A stretch of 64,000 nucleotides of DNA, from the NCBI GenBank assembly GCA_024811115.1, contig JAKOGH010000198.1, forward strand, positions 124,001 to 188,000. The letters run 5' to 3'. Made by a program: the position numbers and the translations under genes. The stretch comes from Terana coerulea (taxonomy: Eukaryota; Basidiomycota; Agaricomycetes; Polyporales; Phanerochaetaceae). The notes beneath the pieces were generated by a model. That model was not told the DNA's origin and did not search any database. It saw nothing but the letters and a program-made list of their open reading frames with translations. Below, in pieces: positions 24,216-36,265 of this stretch (the stretch's first letter is position 1; each line of letters starts with the position of its first letter).

Positions 24216-25096
24216 ATGGCCTACACGGTCCTCTCCTCACCAACAACGCCCAGTTCCCACCTGCGCTTCGGCGACTACTCCTACGCGCATGTTCCGGCAC
24301 ACTCCTCGCCCCTCGCGTCTTCCGACGCGGGTGGCTCGTCTCCGACACGCGCTCCTACCATCTCCATGTCGCGTCGGCGTTCGCAGTACAAGTCGCGCGG
24401 AGACTTCGAGTCGCCCACGACAGAGCGCAGGCAGTCCTCGCGACGCGCAAGCGCAGCGTCAAGCGGACCCATTCCATTCTCGCTGACGCGAGGTAACTCG
24501 ACGGTGCCCGTACCAGAGCCAACGAGCACAGTCATGCTCCGGGAACGGTTCAAGGCGCGGTGCATCGAGCGGGCGAACAAGGACAGGGAGAGGAGGGTAA
24601 AGGGAAAGAGGAGAGAAATGGAGTCGAGCAGTGACGGTGGGGACGAGTTTATGGATTGTGACGAAGACGAAGACGAAGACGTCGAGGCCATCATAGACGA
24701 CCCGGTATGCGGCAGGAGAGATCAGTGGCGTGTATTTTTGCTGACACGGTGTGCTAGTTCTTCCAACGAATAATGTCAAGCTTGAAGCACAAGCAAAATC
24801 ATTCGTATCGCGTGTCGTACGCTCAGGATGTTGGCGACTCGTTCGACCCTGACATGGAAGACCCGGCCGAATGGGAAGCCGAGTTGCGACGTACGCATTA
24901 CTTCCTTTTTACAAAGTAAAATCTTTGCTGACTGAGGCCTACCGCAGAGGACGCACCGCCAGAACTTCCCTCAGATGATCTCAATGACGATGAGCTGGCC
25001 CAGCTGGCAGCAGAGCAAGAGCTACTTGAGGGCCTCAATGCAGACGAGATTTTCGGTTTGAGCGACTGTGAAGACGATGATGTCGAGATGAGCTAG
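24216..25096 (+). CDS. Conserved-looking acidic protein of unknown function
   Basis: Three exons, 24216-24704, 24758-24890 and 24948-25096, join in consistent phases and give about 256 residues starting MAYTVLSSPTTPSSH. The N-terminal half is Ser/Arg-rich and looks disordered. A basic helix (RERFKARCIERANKDRERR) is followed by an acidic run, then a compact segment FFQRIMSSLKHKQNHSYRVS and a strongly acidic end rich in Asp, Glu and Leu (DDLNDDELAQLAAEQELLEG). This could be a nuclear protein that binds another protein through its acidic end, but I do not recognise the family. Splice borders and unbroken frame make it a good gene call; the function is unknown. In-frame codons upstream to 24126 exist, but the start at 24216 gives the cleaner N terminus. 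Confidence 0.75.
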
Positions 25097-25227
25097 AAGT
25101 GAAGTAGCTGAACATCCCTTCTTGTGTATCATTGTTATTGCTTTAGTATTTTCTTCTTCTACAGACTCCGTGTTACTTGAGCCGTACAAATCACAACAAC
25201 TTATTATTATACTCGCCGCTGAGATAA

Positions 25228-26547
25228 TCAGCACCAGCAGAACCTAATCAAGGTGGAAGATTAGCACTCGAACATCAAGAAGCACTCAAGCAAACTTACT
25301 TTTCATTGAAGATCCATTCTGCGTCATTCTCCGAAACGTCGCCATACCACTTCATCGCCGACAAATGCTCGACGCGTTCGAACGTCCGCCCACCCATCTG
25401 TGTTGCAACCTCCTTCAGCTCGTCCGGCAGAGCCCATGTCTCAACTGTATCGAACTGCAGTTCTCTAGCTTTAGACCTAAGAATTCCCAGCAACGCAGCG
25501 AACGTCTCTGGTGTTGCGCGCAGTCGAGTGACCACCATGGCCTTTGTTCCCGACTCAAATGTCCACGTAGCAAACGTCCCAGTGCCCGCCTCAGGTAACT
25601 GCACACCCCACGGTTCAGGCGGGTAGACTGGCGTCAAGTCGTCCGTGAAGGTCATGAGGCGATTCGATGCTGAATTGCCCGACGCCCTGGTCGGGCAGGA
25701 ACGTGCAGACGGGTTTGTCCTTCGCCTTCGCAAGCTGCACGGCCTCGTGCTTCATAAGCTCTGCATCTGTCCTCCACAGGTCGACGCAGTCTTGCCTCGT
25801 CAGCCACTTGCAGCGGTCCGACACGTCGGAGGCATCAGGCTCAGCGTCGGCAGGCAGCGCAGGCTGGCTCGGGACATCCCACTGCGTGCTCAGCGCGCCG
25901 ACCGTCTCCCACCCACCGCCACGCCCCTGCTGCGGCCCGCACGCCGCGTAGAAGTCCCTTGCCGACGTCGCTGTAGAGCACGCTGAACTGCGCGTCGTGC
26001 AGATGCGAGGCGGGCGCCGCGCCCCACCGTGCGGGAAACTTGCGGTCAGGGACGGAGGGCGAGAGAACCCAGTGTAGGAGGCGCATCATGTGCGGCGCGT
26101 AGCCCTTGCCGCGATGGCCAGGCAGCGTGTAGACGGACGCGATGCCATAGCATGGGACGGGCTGGGCCGTGGAGGACGTCGGGTGTGCCACTATACCATT
26201 ACGGCGGTATCTGAGCGATGGTTAGGCGAAACCTCTGTACAAGGGAAGTAATCGCACGCTTCGCAACTGCAGAAGAAGTCCAGTGTCGCTGGGTCGGTCC
26301 TAGGAGCCAAAACCCTATACGATTTTTTAAATAACCGGCCTCTTCGCACGAAGTAAAAAAAGTTGAATGCCCACCATGTAGTTAACCTCCCATCTCTCGC
26401 GTGTTCTCCGGAATCCATGATCCTGTCTCGCTCCAAGTATTCCTCCAACTTCATACCACGGGCCCATTGTGCAAACGTCCGCTTGCGTGATTCTAAGAGC
26501 TGACTTGGGGTCGCTAGGAATAGTGAGAGCGTCGAGAAGTCTGTCAT
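25228..26547 (-). CDS. LYC1-like GNAT N-acetyltransferase, copy 1
   Basis: The protein resembles the fungal LYC1 family, named for lysine N-acetyltransferase activity in Yarrowia; the substrate here is unproven. From the start at 26547 it shows ESRKRTFAQWARGMKLEEYL, then TWVLAPRTDPATLDFFCSCE, then the acetyl-CoA binding turn GHRGKGYAPHMMRLLHWVL, and a C-terminal domain ending EWIFNEK plus FCWC after a last intron (stop at 25228-25230). Introns with GT-AG borders separate TTW/VLAP, SCEA/YRRNG and NEK/FCWC. About 370 residues. Two single-base breaks, at about 25956-25960 (a GGG run on the coding strand) and 25656-25660, put parts in other frames; comparison with copy 2 at 45929-47239 shows exactly which frame each side needs. 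Either sequencing indels or a recent pseudogene. It stands back to back with TFIIA-gamma. Confidence 0.85.
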
Positions 26548-27191
26548 ATCGTTGCAATAGCTCGGCTTGGGCCTCTATCGGGTAAGTTGTGGTGGTAATA
26601 GACGAACCACAGTCTGCCTCTTTCCATGGGGAAATGGATCGGTGTAATCTGCTTCCGACCCCCGCTCTCCAGGAATGCCTACCAGTGTAGACTAGTCAGT
26701 ACGTGAATCAATTTCAGGCTACTTAAGGTTGATAACCAGCCAAAAAAAAGTCGTTAGCTGTGGCCTCAGTGCATCGCTTGACTCTGCAAATATGTCTGAT
26801 CACTGGTGAAGCCTGAGTACTATGCTCATTAGAGTATTACAGTAAGTCTAGTAATCTGGCTGATGATCCGTAAGTGCCAGAAAAAACTGACCGCACACTG
26901 CATTTGTTGCTGGCTCATGCGGGGTTTTGCCAGCGGCAGATATGTGCGAGCGGGTCGACATACGCACAGTACGTGCAATGGTGGAGAGTGCTGGAGGCAA
27001 GCCTGGAGAAGGAATGCAAGCGCACGCGTTACCATCAATTGATGGCGGCTGTGACGGCGTGACGGCGGCGTAAGCAGCGCCCCACCCGCCGCCCGCAGCT
27101 TGCCTCTAGACATCCTCGCCGGTGTCCACCCCCGCTCAACCCTCCACGCCGCCCGCTCACCACCTCGTCGCTCGTTTCCCGTCTCTCCAGC
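26548..27191. other. Divergent promoter between acetyltransferase copy 1 and TFIIA-gamma
   Basis: About 640 bases between two genes transcribed away from each other. No coding frame is supported. The part just before 27192 is pyrimidine-rich. Confidence 0.45.
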
Positions 27192-27699
27192 ATGGCCTCT
27201 GCTTACTACGAATTTTACCGCGGCTCTTCGTGCGTCTCTGCTCTGTGCTGTGCGGGAGGTCACGCTCACAGGCCTCGGTGCACCGTAGGATTGGCATGGC
27301 GCTCACGGACTCCCTGGACGAGCTCATCACGAGTGGTTCCATCACGCCGCAGCTCGCTATGAAGGTTCTGCAGCAGGTACGAGGAATACGCTGTGATTGG
27401 TGTGGTCGGGACACCTCATGCGGCGCAGTTTGACAAGTCCCTCGCGGACACCATGGTTAAGCAGGTTAAGACCAAGACGACATTGAAGGTACGTTCTATG
27501 GACTCTTCCATGTTAATTGTCTCATTTATCATAAAATACCAGGGCCACCTCCATACATACCGTCTGTGTGACGATGTGTGGACGTTCATAGTCAAGAATG
27601 CTTCCTTTCAAGATGGAGTCCAACGAGATGGTCCACACCGGGAAGATCAAGATTGTGGCGTGTAAGAATGGCGACGCCATCGAGTCTGGCAAGAAGTAG
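27192..27699 (+). CDS. TOA2: Transcription factor IIA small (gamma) subunit
   Basis: TFIIA stabilises TBP on the TATA box during RNA polymerase II initiation; this is its small subunit. Exons 27192-27229, 27289-27376, 27429-27488 and 27543-27699 encode about 113 residues, the usual length (109 in human). Typical blocks are [58 protein letters not shown] and, near the end, [13 protein letters not shown]. One extra T in the TTT at about 27605-27607 breaks the frame inside the last exon: before it the frame reads WTFIVKNAS, after it [14 protein letters not shown]. This gene is essential in yeast and expected to be intact, so the break is probably a sequence error. Very sure of identity. Confidence 0.95.
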
Positions 27700-28169
27700 T
27701 GTGTCGTCAGTCTTCGGGTCGGACGGAGAGAGGCCAGCGGGCAGCGCTAGGTCACGTCAGCCCGTTCTCCCCAAATTATGTTGGCTCTATGTATTGTTAA
27801 TTCCCTCCCATGTACATCCCCGTCGGACTCGTTCACACTCATGTAATAGTCAAGTCGCCATTATTTAGATGCAGCCATGTTTTCCTGTAATACCGCGGAA
27901 AGGGCACCCAGGCCAGCAATCGGTGCAGATAGAAATACAAGAATTATTATAGTAAGATACAAACCACACAACATAATCAGTAGGTACATTCGCCCCCGGA
28001 AATACGACAGCTACAAGCTACAAGGTATCCAAATCACAACAATTCCGGACCCAAGACAACCAGGAAAGAATACAGGAGCGTTCATGCATAATGGAAAGGC
28101 GTGCCCCGCAAGGAATGGCTATAGACACCATCATCAGCGCTCAACACTTCATGCCAGGCTAACGCACAC
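27700..28169. other. Convergent 3' flanks
   Basis: About 470 bases between the stops of TFIIA-gamma (+) and the first F-box gene (-). It should hold both 3' untranslated regions; nothing else is evident. Confidence 0.45.
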
Positions 28170-30248
28170 TCACGGATCGTACGCCGGCGGGTCAGGACAC
28201 ACTATCTCGGGTATCCTCCCCGTCAACCACCTCATCACGTCCGCACCCAGCGACGTGCAATCGTACAGCTCCAGCCGCTTGAGCTTCACGGGCGCGACGC
28301 CGCCCGCAGTGACCGGGACACCGCCGGTCGCGGGATCCGGGTTGCGGGCCTCGATCATCTGGACGAGCTTGCCGACGCCGTCGTTGTGCGACGGGCGGCA
28401 CGCGCGCAGCGCGAGCGTGACGAGGTTCGGGCAGTACCACTGGTCCTGCCCGTCGTCCTCGGGCGTGCCGAGGATCGCGACGAGCGGCTCGAACGGCGCG
28501 CCGCCGACCTGCAGCGTGCGCAGGTCGTCGAGCTCGCTGAGGAAGTTCCATGAGGTCACGGCCGGAGCCCTGGTGGTAGTAGATGCCCGTGCTCGAGGCC
28601 GGCATGCTGTACGAGATGGAGAGACGCGTGACCGGCGGGTGGTTCGAGCGCAGGAGCAGGCCGCTGAGGGTCTCTTCCACGGGGTCGCGAGCGTCGATGT
28701 CGAGCGTCAGAGCCTCGACTTCCGGGAGCGTCAGCACGTCGACGAGCGAGGCGAGCATGAAGTGGCCGCCAATGGTGAACTTCTTGACATGCTCCAGCGT
28801 GGCAGGTATCAGTGGCAACACCGCCGGGTTCGCGGTAATCACATGGAGCGACAGGTTCTCGAGCATAGGGTTGGATGTGATGATGTAGAGCAGGCGATCC
28901 AGAGTGTACGCATTTGTGGGAAGAGGGCGCAGGCAGAGGGATGTGAGGCCCCTAAACATCGGCGACGACCACTTGAAGGGGACGTTCTGCAAAGTGAGAG
29001 AAATCAAACGATCAAGATTGGGCTGGCTGTTGGACTTCGCCGACGGAAGCCAGGCCCACTCATGCAGGAGTGAACAAGGCTCCGCACTGGATACCTCAAA
29101 TTCGCGAAGCAGCGGTGCATCGTCTATCGCAAAGTGAGTCTGGGAAACCCAATAGGCAGCAGACAGCACTTACCTGCAATTGCCTTCATTGCCTGCACAG
29201 AGGGAAACTGCTTGTCAAATCTGAAGACAAACCGCTCCCAGCGGTGCATCTGTTCTGTCAAGTAGAAGAAGGCAATGTGACCCCAATGTCCAGACCCTCT
29301 TGAACGGGACGGCGTCGAGGGCTGGCGTGCGCTGGTGATAGGAATAACGTCCTGGTTGAAGTATCCTGCACCGGGAACAATGTGGTGATTAAGGGGCGGG
29401 CTAGGCGGTATCGCGGTGACGACAGGTATGAAGTGCGGCGGCCCATGTGGCGGGATGTGCAGGTACCCAGCGTTGCCGCCGTGCCCGGGCGTGCCAGGCG
29501 GGCTCGGTGGTGGCGGTATCGGTCCGCCCTCCCAGTCATACCACGCGGGGGTCTGCCACCCGCTACCGAGCGACCCGCGGCGCGGCGTGCTTGCGCCCTG
29601 CTCGTGCTCGCCCTTCGTGCGTAAGAAGATCTCGATGTCGAGGGGGACGCTCGGGCCTGATCGCTCGAGCCACAGGCGAATGGTGTCCGGCGACGCTGTC
29701 GGCGTGGTCACGAGTCGGATCTGCGTCGAAGCGTCAGTGAAGTGTGGTGTGCCGCTGCGGGCAGGCGTGTGGCTACCTTGCGCGGCTGTGAACAGTTACG
29801 TCCATAGTCGCGTTGAGATAGGCACATGCTCGTCCAAGGACCTGGGAGGTGTCGCTCTTGTGGTGATACACACCTTGGACCACAGCTTGGGCATCCCAAG
29901 CACCTGCCGCCGCCAGAGCCTGCATACGGCGGCCAGTATCCACGCACAGCACGGGTACTCCTCAAACACGGCCATGAATATCTGGCCGAGCAACTCCTGG
30001 GGCAGCCGACGCATGTGCGAGAGGTATGCTTGGATCCGGAAGACTTGCTCCTCGGCCGCCACACGCTCCTTCTCGAGCTCCTGAAGGGCTGTTTGCCGTG
30101 CCCGCACGAGCCGATCGAGCTCGTCCTCCGCCTCGTGGATTTTCGCGGAGATTTCATGTACGTGCGCACGCTGCCGGGTGAGCTCTTTCTGCGCACCTTC
30201 GAGAGTGGAGCGGGTCGGGGGTTCAGGCAACGCAAACGTTGTCGACAT
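28170..30248 (-). CDS. F-box protein with coiled-coil start and leucine-rich C-terminal part
   Basis: F-box proteins link substrates to the SCF ubiquitin ligase through Skp1. The protein starts MSTTFALPEPPTRS at 30248 and has a charged helical region (about 40 residues rich in Glu, Arg and Leu). The F-box follows: HMRRLPQELLGQIFMAVF, then AAVCRLWRRQVLGMPKLWSK. After an intron it continues IRLVTTPTASPDTIRLWLER, with a Pro/Gly-rich loop (PIPPPPSPPGTPGHGG) and then leucine-rich segments such as LISLTLQNVPFKW and LTSLCLRPLPT. A second intron joins KAIAD to DAPLLREFEVSS. About 630 residues. A frame break near 28560-28570 separates STGIYYHQG from VTSWNFLSELDDL; both sides clearly belong to one protein. 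An alternative start lies 21 bases upstream. The F-box is firm, the substrate unknown. Confidence 0.8.
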
Positions 30249-30851
30249 GGCGGAGATGAAGAAGGTCATGCAACAACATTTGCAGGAGAATGCAGCACAG
30301 AGTGAATCAGAGCGGCTCGGTTCGGCGGGACTTTGATGCCCGCCCGGACCGCTTCAAAGTCAACCGATCGAACCATATACAACCATTCCTCTCCTCGTAA
30401 TGCCAGGACTAGATTCTATGGCAATGCCACATTGCATCTACGATGGACTGGATGAAAAACGTAGTATTCGATCCACGCTGTGGTGGATGAAAACTTGATC
30501 TACGATGTTGTCAGTGCGGCTGAAAATCTGGTCTCATGGACAAAAACCTCTGTGACTGGTTGGCATGAATCAGCCTGTCCCGGAAATTCTGAATCTTGGA
30601 CTTTGCCATCTGGTGGCAACTCAGTACTATCTTTTGCGGTCCGGTGTGGGAGACGTCTGAACCTTGAGCTTGAAGTCGCATCGCGGCGCAGTCAATAGAA
30701 GACTGGGCTCCAACCAGCCGCCTTGCATGTAATATAATGCTTGCACAAAGCACGTTATCAAGAGCTACCTGCGAGCTAATGACAGATGTAATAGGAGATC
30801 AAAAGTTACATTATTTACGTGCGTTCATAGTACATTGAATAAACGAATACG
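30249..30851. other. Gene-free interval
   Basis: About 600 bases between the start of the F-box gene and the 3' end of the APH-type gene, both on the minus strand. It should contain the F-box promoter. No other feature is seen. Confidence 0.4.
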
Positions 30852-33462
30852 CTATACATGAATTACGATGGAAAAGCGAGACAATGAGTGACATGGTATA
30901 GATCTCATAATGATACAGCTGTGCAGGGTATGCAGTCCAGGATGAACGAAGGACACAACCAAAATCAAATGCTTACGACCCCTGCTACGCCTCAGGTCGG
31001 GAGACACCGCCCCGTCCGCACCACCGCCCGCCGGCTGGTCGTCGCCCTTCCAACGTTGCGCGAGCTCGACGCGGCCCTCTGCGTCTCCATTGACGTAGAG
31101 CCACGCTTCGAGCCGGCGGCCTAACTCGCCGCCACGCCCGCCGCAGAAGTCACCCGTCGTGTTCAGCAGCTTCTCCTTCTCCTTCTCGACGGCGACGACC
31201 TTGGCAGGTTGCACAGAGCGACCGCCGCGCCCCTTCGCGCTCGCAACAGACCCGCGGCGCGGCATCGCCTCCTTGTCGTCCTCGTCGTCGCTGTGCGACT
31301 CGGTGAGCGTGGGTGACGTCGACGTGAGCGCACTGAGCGGGCTACCCGGCGATACGATGCCGTCATACGCGCTATCGGGTGAGTTCGCCTCGGACCAGCT
31401 CCTGAACCAGTCATCATCTTGAGCCACGGGACCGAGGATACCGTCGACGAGCCCCTCCTCCCAGCCGTCCCACTCGACACAGCGGTGCGCCATGCGCAGA
31501 CGCGTGCCGGACTCCTCGTGGTGCAGCCACTCGCGCGCGATGCCGCCGAGGTCGCGCAGGTGTCCGTCGACGGTGACTGTCTGCCGCTTCTCGGCGATCT
31601 TCTCGACCGTCGCGCGGAACAGCTTCGAGGTGAACGGGCTGCCCTGCAGGAACGCGGGGACGTGAGCGGCAGCCCAGAGGGGGCGCGTGGTGGTCGACTC
31701 CCAATCAATGATGCAAGTCTATAGTGAGTTTAGTCAGGGCGGACAGGCAAGACAATTCTGATAGAAGACATACGATCTTGGAGTTATCGTGCTCGTCCAC
31801 GAAGACGTTCTCGAGGTTGAGGTCGTGCGCATCGAGGGTGAACTCCTCTTCGTCCGCGTCCTCACGGCTGAATGTGCCGAGGCGCTCCATCATGCGCACG
31901 AAGCGCTCCATCTCCTGCTTGACCTTCTCCTCGCGTTCCTGGAGGTGTGCGACGAGGAAGGTCGTGCGCTGCATGCGCCGGTAATCCTGGTACATGGTGT
32001 AACCGGGGCCGTCCCACTCAGCCTCGCTCTCCTCCCAGTCCCACTCGTCGCTGTTGTCAGAGACGTCGCCCGTGAGCGCGTTCACCTTGTGGTGGCGGGA
32101 TGAGGCAATTTCATCAGGATCGAGATGCAACCTGTGCGGCGCCGTCTTGCCATCGTTCTCGAGCTTCACACCGGTGACCTCGCGCTCGGCGCAGGACTCC
32201 AGGTATGCGTGTGTGCTCGGCCACGGACCACGGTTGATTTCCGTCGGATGGACGAGCTCGCCTCGGTTGGAGCCAAAGAACGGCCAGGAGATGATCGGTC
32301 CGACATGAAACTCAGACTGAGGCGCGAACGCAACCCGCGCATGCGGGGTAGCCAGTGGCGTCAAGCTCAGCATCCCCGACGTCATGTGGCTAGTCGCCGT
32401 CGGGGTCGGCGCCGAGGACGCGGATACTGATGTAGGCTTTGGATCCGGGCCCAGATACAGCGAGCCAATCTTGGGGAAGCGGTGCGCGTACAGAGGCAAG
32501 ATGAGCATGGCGAGGTTTACCATGAGATTCATCAGCGTGTTGTGCGGCAGCGAATGGAACACTCGCGACAACGGCACGCCACGAGCCTGAAGTGCGTGAA
32601 AGATCACGTGAAAATCAGAATCAGCGGGGATGTCTCAAATTGACGACGGGATTGCGGGGTCGGCTGCGCACGCGCCACGCACCTTCGACATCAAGATGTA
32701 TTCTCCACCGAGGCGGTTGAAGGGGTTGGCGTCGTAATGATAGACGACGGGCACAGGAATGCTGGTCCGCTCGCGCAGGTAGCGCATGGTTGCCACTTCG
32801 GACTCGGTCTTGAGACGAGGCATGAACCGCCTCGCAACGCGGGCGACGAGTTCTTGCCGTCGACGAGTGCGACGAGATAACCCTGCCTAGAGGTCAGTAT
32901 GGTACATGTGCTCTTTGTCAAGGTGGTGCTTGCCTTGTGGAATGTGCCTAGCGTTCAGGTCAGCACGGAGCATGCAGGAATGTGGAGTGTATGCGTACCA
33001 GCACCGAGGAATGTGATGCGCGCGACGTCCGTTCCCATCTTCTCTTTCACGATATCTTTCAGCAGTTTCCTGTCCACCTGGAAGGGCGCGGCTCCGTGCA
33101 CAGCGGCGTCGGCCTTCGCCTCCTTCTTCCTATCTTCATGCTCCGAGCTCCCAGCTCCATGCAAGGAGCGGCTTCGTAGGGTGGTTAGTGTCCTTGGTTA
33201 TGGGTGCGCTGTTCTGGAAATGGGTACCGTCGTGGATCATCGCTGGTGAACAGCCCGGCCCTGCTAACTTTTGGTGTGGTGCGAGTGCCCAGGAGGGTTT
33301 GTGTTGACAACCGTTGAGGAGAAAGGCTTTCTCGAGGGCGAGTGAGCAGAGCAGGTGGTAGAAACTAGTCAAGGTGGTGGTGGTTAGAGGACAAGAAAGG
33401 TGTCGGCCGGTACTTATCTCACCTCGGCTTTGCCCGCCCAACGCCTCGCGTGGGCGCTTCAT
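30852..33462 (-). CDS. APH/choline-kinase-fold phosphotransferase-like protein
   Basis: The protein has the aminoglycoside-phosphotransferase fold, a kinase-like family including fungal Aim9 and other small-molecule kinases. The N lobe shows LLKDIVKEKMGTDVARITFL, LVALVDGK, LKTESEVATMRYLRERT and IPVPVVYHYDANPFNRLGGE. The catalytic loop is HDLNLENVFV (near 31800-31840) and, after an intron, the metal-binding IIDWE (near 31690). An acidic, disordered insert separates the lobes' conserved parts and a basic low-complexity tail ends the protein. Introns include a GC-AG one near FHK/AGYLVAL. A single-base break at about 32851-32856 lies in GKELVARVARRF. The first exon is inferred: MKRPREALGGQ at 33462 ends in a strong GT donor and a branch-like CTAAC precedes exon 2 near 33175. 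Substrate unknown; the C-terminal end at 30852 could be shortened by an unseen intron. Confidence 0.75.
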
Positions 33463-36265
33463 GATGTGATAGGTGTGATGCGCAAAGAGTTACCAAACCA
33501 GGCATTTCCGTTACGAACGTGCAAAAGCCGCGGAAGTTGATCAGCCTAACCGAGAGTGTCTAGAGATGCGGGAAATTCTATGCGGTCTCTACAGCCAAGC
33601 CTCTGCGGTTATATACTGCACTGCACATCTCGGAGGCACCCCCCGCTTTGGCCCCGCGAACGATATCTACGAAAACGCCCAGATCTGCTCGGCCGTGCTT
33701 CAGCGTGGGTTTTTCGCCCGACGCGAAGGCGATATTGAAAATCGGACCGCTCAGAAAGACAGTCATACAAGCGTTGTCATCAGCTATGTACAAAGATGCT
33801 GGCGGGCCCGCGTTCGCCGAGAGCGTGCTCGAACACTGCTCACATCCGTCGATGGCAGCTGTGGCCAGACTGGTAGCAGAGCTTAGAGCTAGCCTGGTCT
33901 CGGACGGCGTTTTGGAGCTCTCTGTATGGTCACACGCACTCTCACCGGTGCGAGTGCCGAGACATCAGTGAGAGTGCGATTGACCACCACGGTACTCACA
34001 AGACCGCCCCTAACGTTATCATCAGTGCTGGTAGGGTTCTCTTGTTTGGATCTCCATCGCCAGATGCACCCTCGATGTTGTGATGAGCGAAGCTACGTCT
34101 CGAGCTGTCTCGACCATGAATCCTTACAAACCTGAACCCTCTACGGACAATTTTTCTTTGTCGAGTTGTCGACAATCTAGTGCTGTCGTGCCTGCATTCC
34201 CCGTGCGGAGGCAATCGACGGAGCTCCTGACTCCAGGAGGCGGGGCTAAGGCGGACGGTAACACTCGAAGGGAGAAAGTTTCGTGCAAAGTTCAGAATGG
34301 CCACACGTACAAGGCTTATGATATCCGGCAAGCACGGCAAATTCGCAGCGCTTTCCATGTGAGTTAGCTGGCGGTCTATAGCTAGTGCCAGCTGACAGCG
34401 GCATTCACCCAGTACAGCTTAGGTACCTTCTTTGCAGGGCTGCGCTGAGCTTCGCCGCTTCCAATGCACGCTGGAAAGGTGCCTTTCGCAGATAAGCACA
34501 CTATGAAGCCTTCCGAGCGCTGCAAGGGGCTGCAAGACGCCGCAGGGCTACGTGCACGCGGAAACCTGGCCTCCGCCGGCATGCAGTGCAAAATTAGGAC
34601 CACAGTCGTCATACGCCGACGTTTCAGGGGCAGTTGCTTACCTCGAGTAGCCTTTCATTACAAGCATCCGTCAGCTTCTGTGTCGGACGTGGGTGGTGGC
34701 GGTACCAGGGCTTGCTGCGAACTCTGCAGGCATAGCCCCGCGCCGCCCGCTTTAAGCGCGTGGGAAGTGTACAAAAGCCTTCGGAAATTTATACTTTTTC
34801 GCTCAAAATAGGATATTTCACTGTGTTCTTGCATGGATAAAGAGAGCTCGTAGGGAGGGTTTTTGAGGATTTTCCTGCACTTTCAAGAGGTCGACGTCTG
34901 GCTTCGCCCGCAGTGGAAAAAGCAGGGAAAAGCAGAGGCGACGATGACGCCAGAGGAAGGCGTTTGGTAAGATTCGGATCTCGATCGCAATGAGCGATCA
35001 TGATCGCGCCATCCCGTACCTTAAATGTTAACTGTATGCCGTATAAGGCAACCACAGTGTTTATCTGTGATCACACCGTCAGCCTCAACACAACGAGCCA
35101 TTCGGTCTACAGCGTAGTATCTCTTGAATCTCGTAAGGATTCTTCTCGTCAATGAAGGGCAGTACACTACAATACTCTCATTTTTGCGAGCAGAGCACGA
35201 CATAGCCCTGTAACGATAGCCAAGCATAGCGACCTATGGCGACGTATCACCTTCCACCGGTCACTCTTGGCCCAGGTGTTGCTTCAGAAGCGGTTAGCGG
35301 TTTGATTCCCCGTGGAGATATCCTCGTTGCAACGCAAGCATATCATTCGCCACCATTTGCCAAGCAAACAAGCAAGCGAAGACACTTGGCATCCATTCAG
35401 ACTTTCGCCGGCGTCGGACCGCCCCACGAATGTCATTCTTAGCAAGGTATAAGCCACTGTCATCCAGGTATAACAGCGATTAAAAGTAACATACATCGCA
35501 GCATTATCATATAAAGCGGGGCTGGGTGAGACGGAAGAGTATTAATCTTGGCGTGTGGATGAGTTACTTAAAAGGTTGGCCGAGGCCGAATGCATAGTAA
35601 GCTGCTGTAGTGAAACTTCTGCAGAAATGTTCGCTCAGCTTCCGTCGCTTCCTTGAAGCACGGTGCGTGTTGTGCCCCGGACTTCTCACTTGGCGTCCTC
35701 CACGCAAATTGGTGTCTCATCGGAGAACAGTGCTCGTGAAGCGCCCGCCAGATTGCCCAGACATTTATGGCTACCGTCATCCAATAGCACTAAATAGAAC
35801 GCAAAGCAAACTTCCCTGTCCTTGCCAGCATATGCGTCCCCAAGCGACGCACGCCGTATGTTTTTCCTGACGTCTTCTTGCGTGGCCGCCGCGACCCGGG
35901 TCCGGCGATACTTCGCACGCTGCGCTTTGCGCGACGTCCCGCATAGGAAGTCAAGAACCCCCTGCAAACAGGCAAAGATTTTCGGCTTATATTTTGCGGA
36001 AGCATGTCTGTGCGCATGCTTCGCACGCTTGAGCTTGTGCGACCTTGCGGCGTGCGGCGTTAGCGGGGCACTGACGGACAGGCGGGGAGCCGTACTGACA
36101 TGATCGCCAGAACTGTGAGCAATGATACTTTTGATTCAAATTGGGCTCGAAGAGGGTATACGAAGGTATATAATCGAGTGCCCAAGTTAGAAAAGCACGA
36201 GAAAAATTTCAATTCAGCCGCCGAGAGACGTTAGATAGATAAAGAGAGATAAAGAGAACAGTGAA
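33463..36265. other. Gene-free 2.8 kb region
   Basis: No gene is supported. Overlapping frames up to about 115 codons occur on both strands, and one at 34080-34367 starts MMSEATSRAVSTMNPYKPEP, but none has a recognisable domain, and codon composition is unlike neighbouring genes. The stretch 35560-36110 is rich in imperfect GC-rich repeats of short words. Possibly decayed mobile DNA, not proven. Confidence 0.35.

Noticed and set aside
34080..34367. 95-codon frame beginning MMSEATSRAVSTMNPYKPEP
   Set aside because: Isolated, no recognisable family, no promoter context, and no splice partner found on either side.
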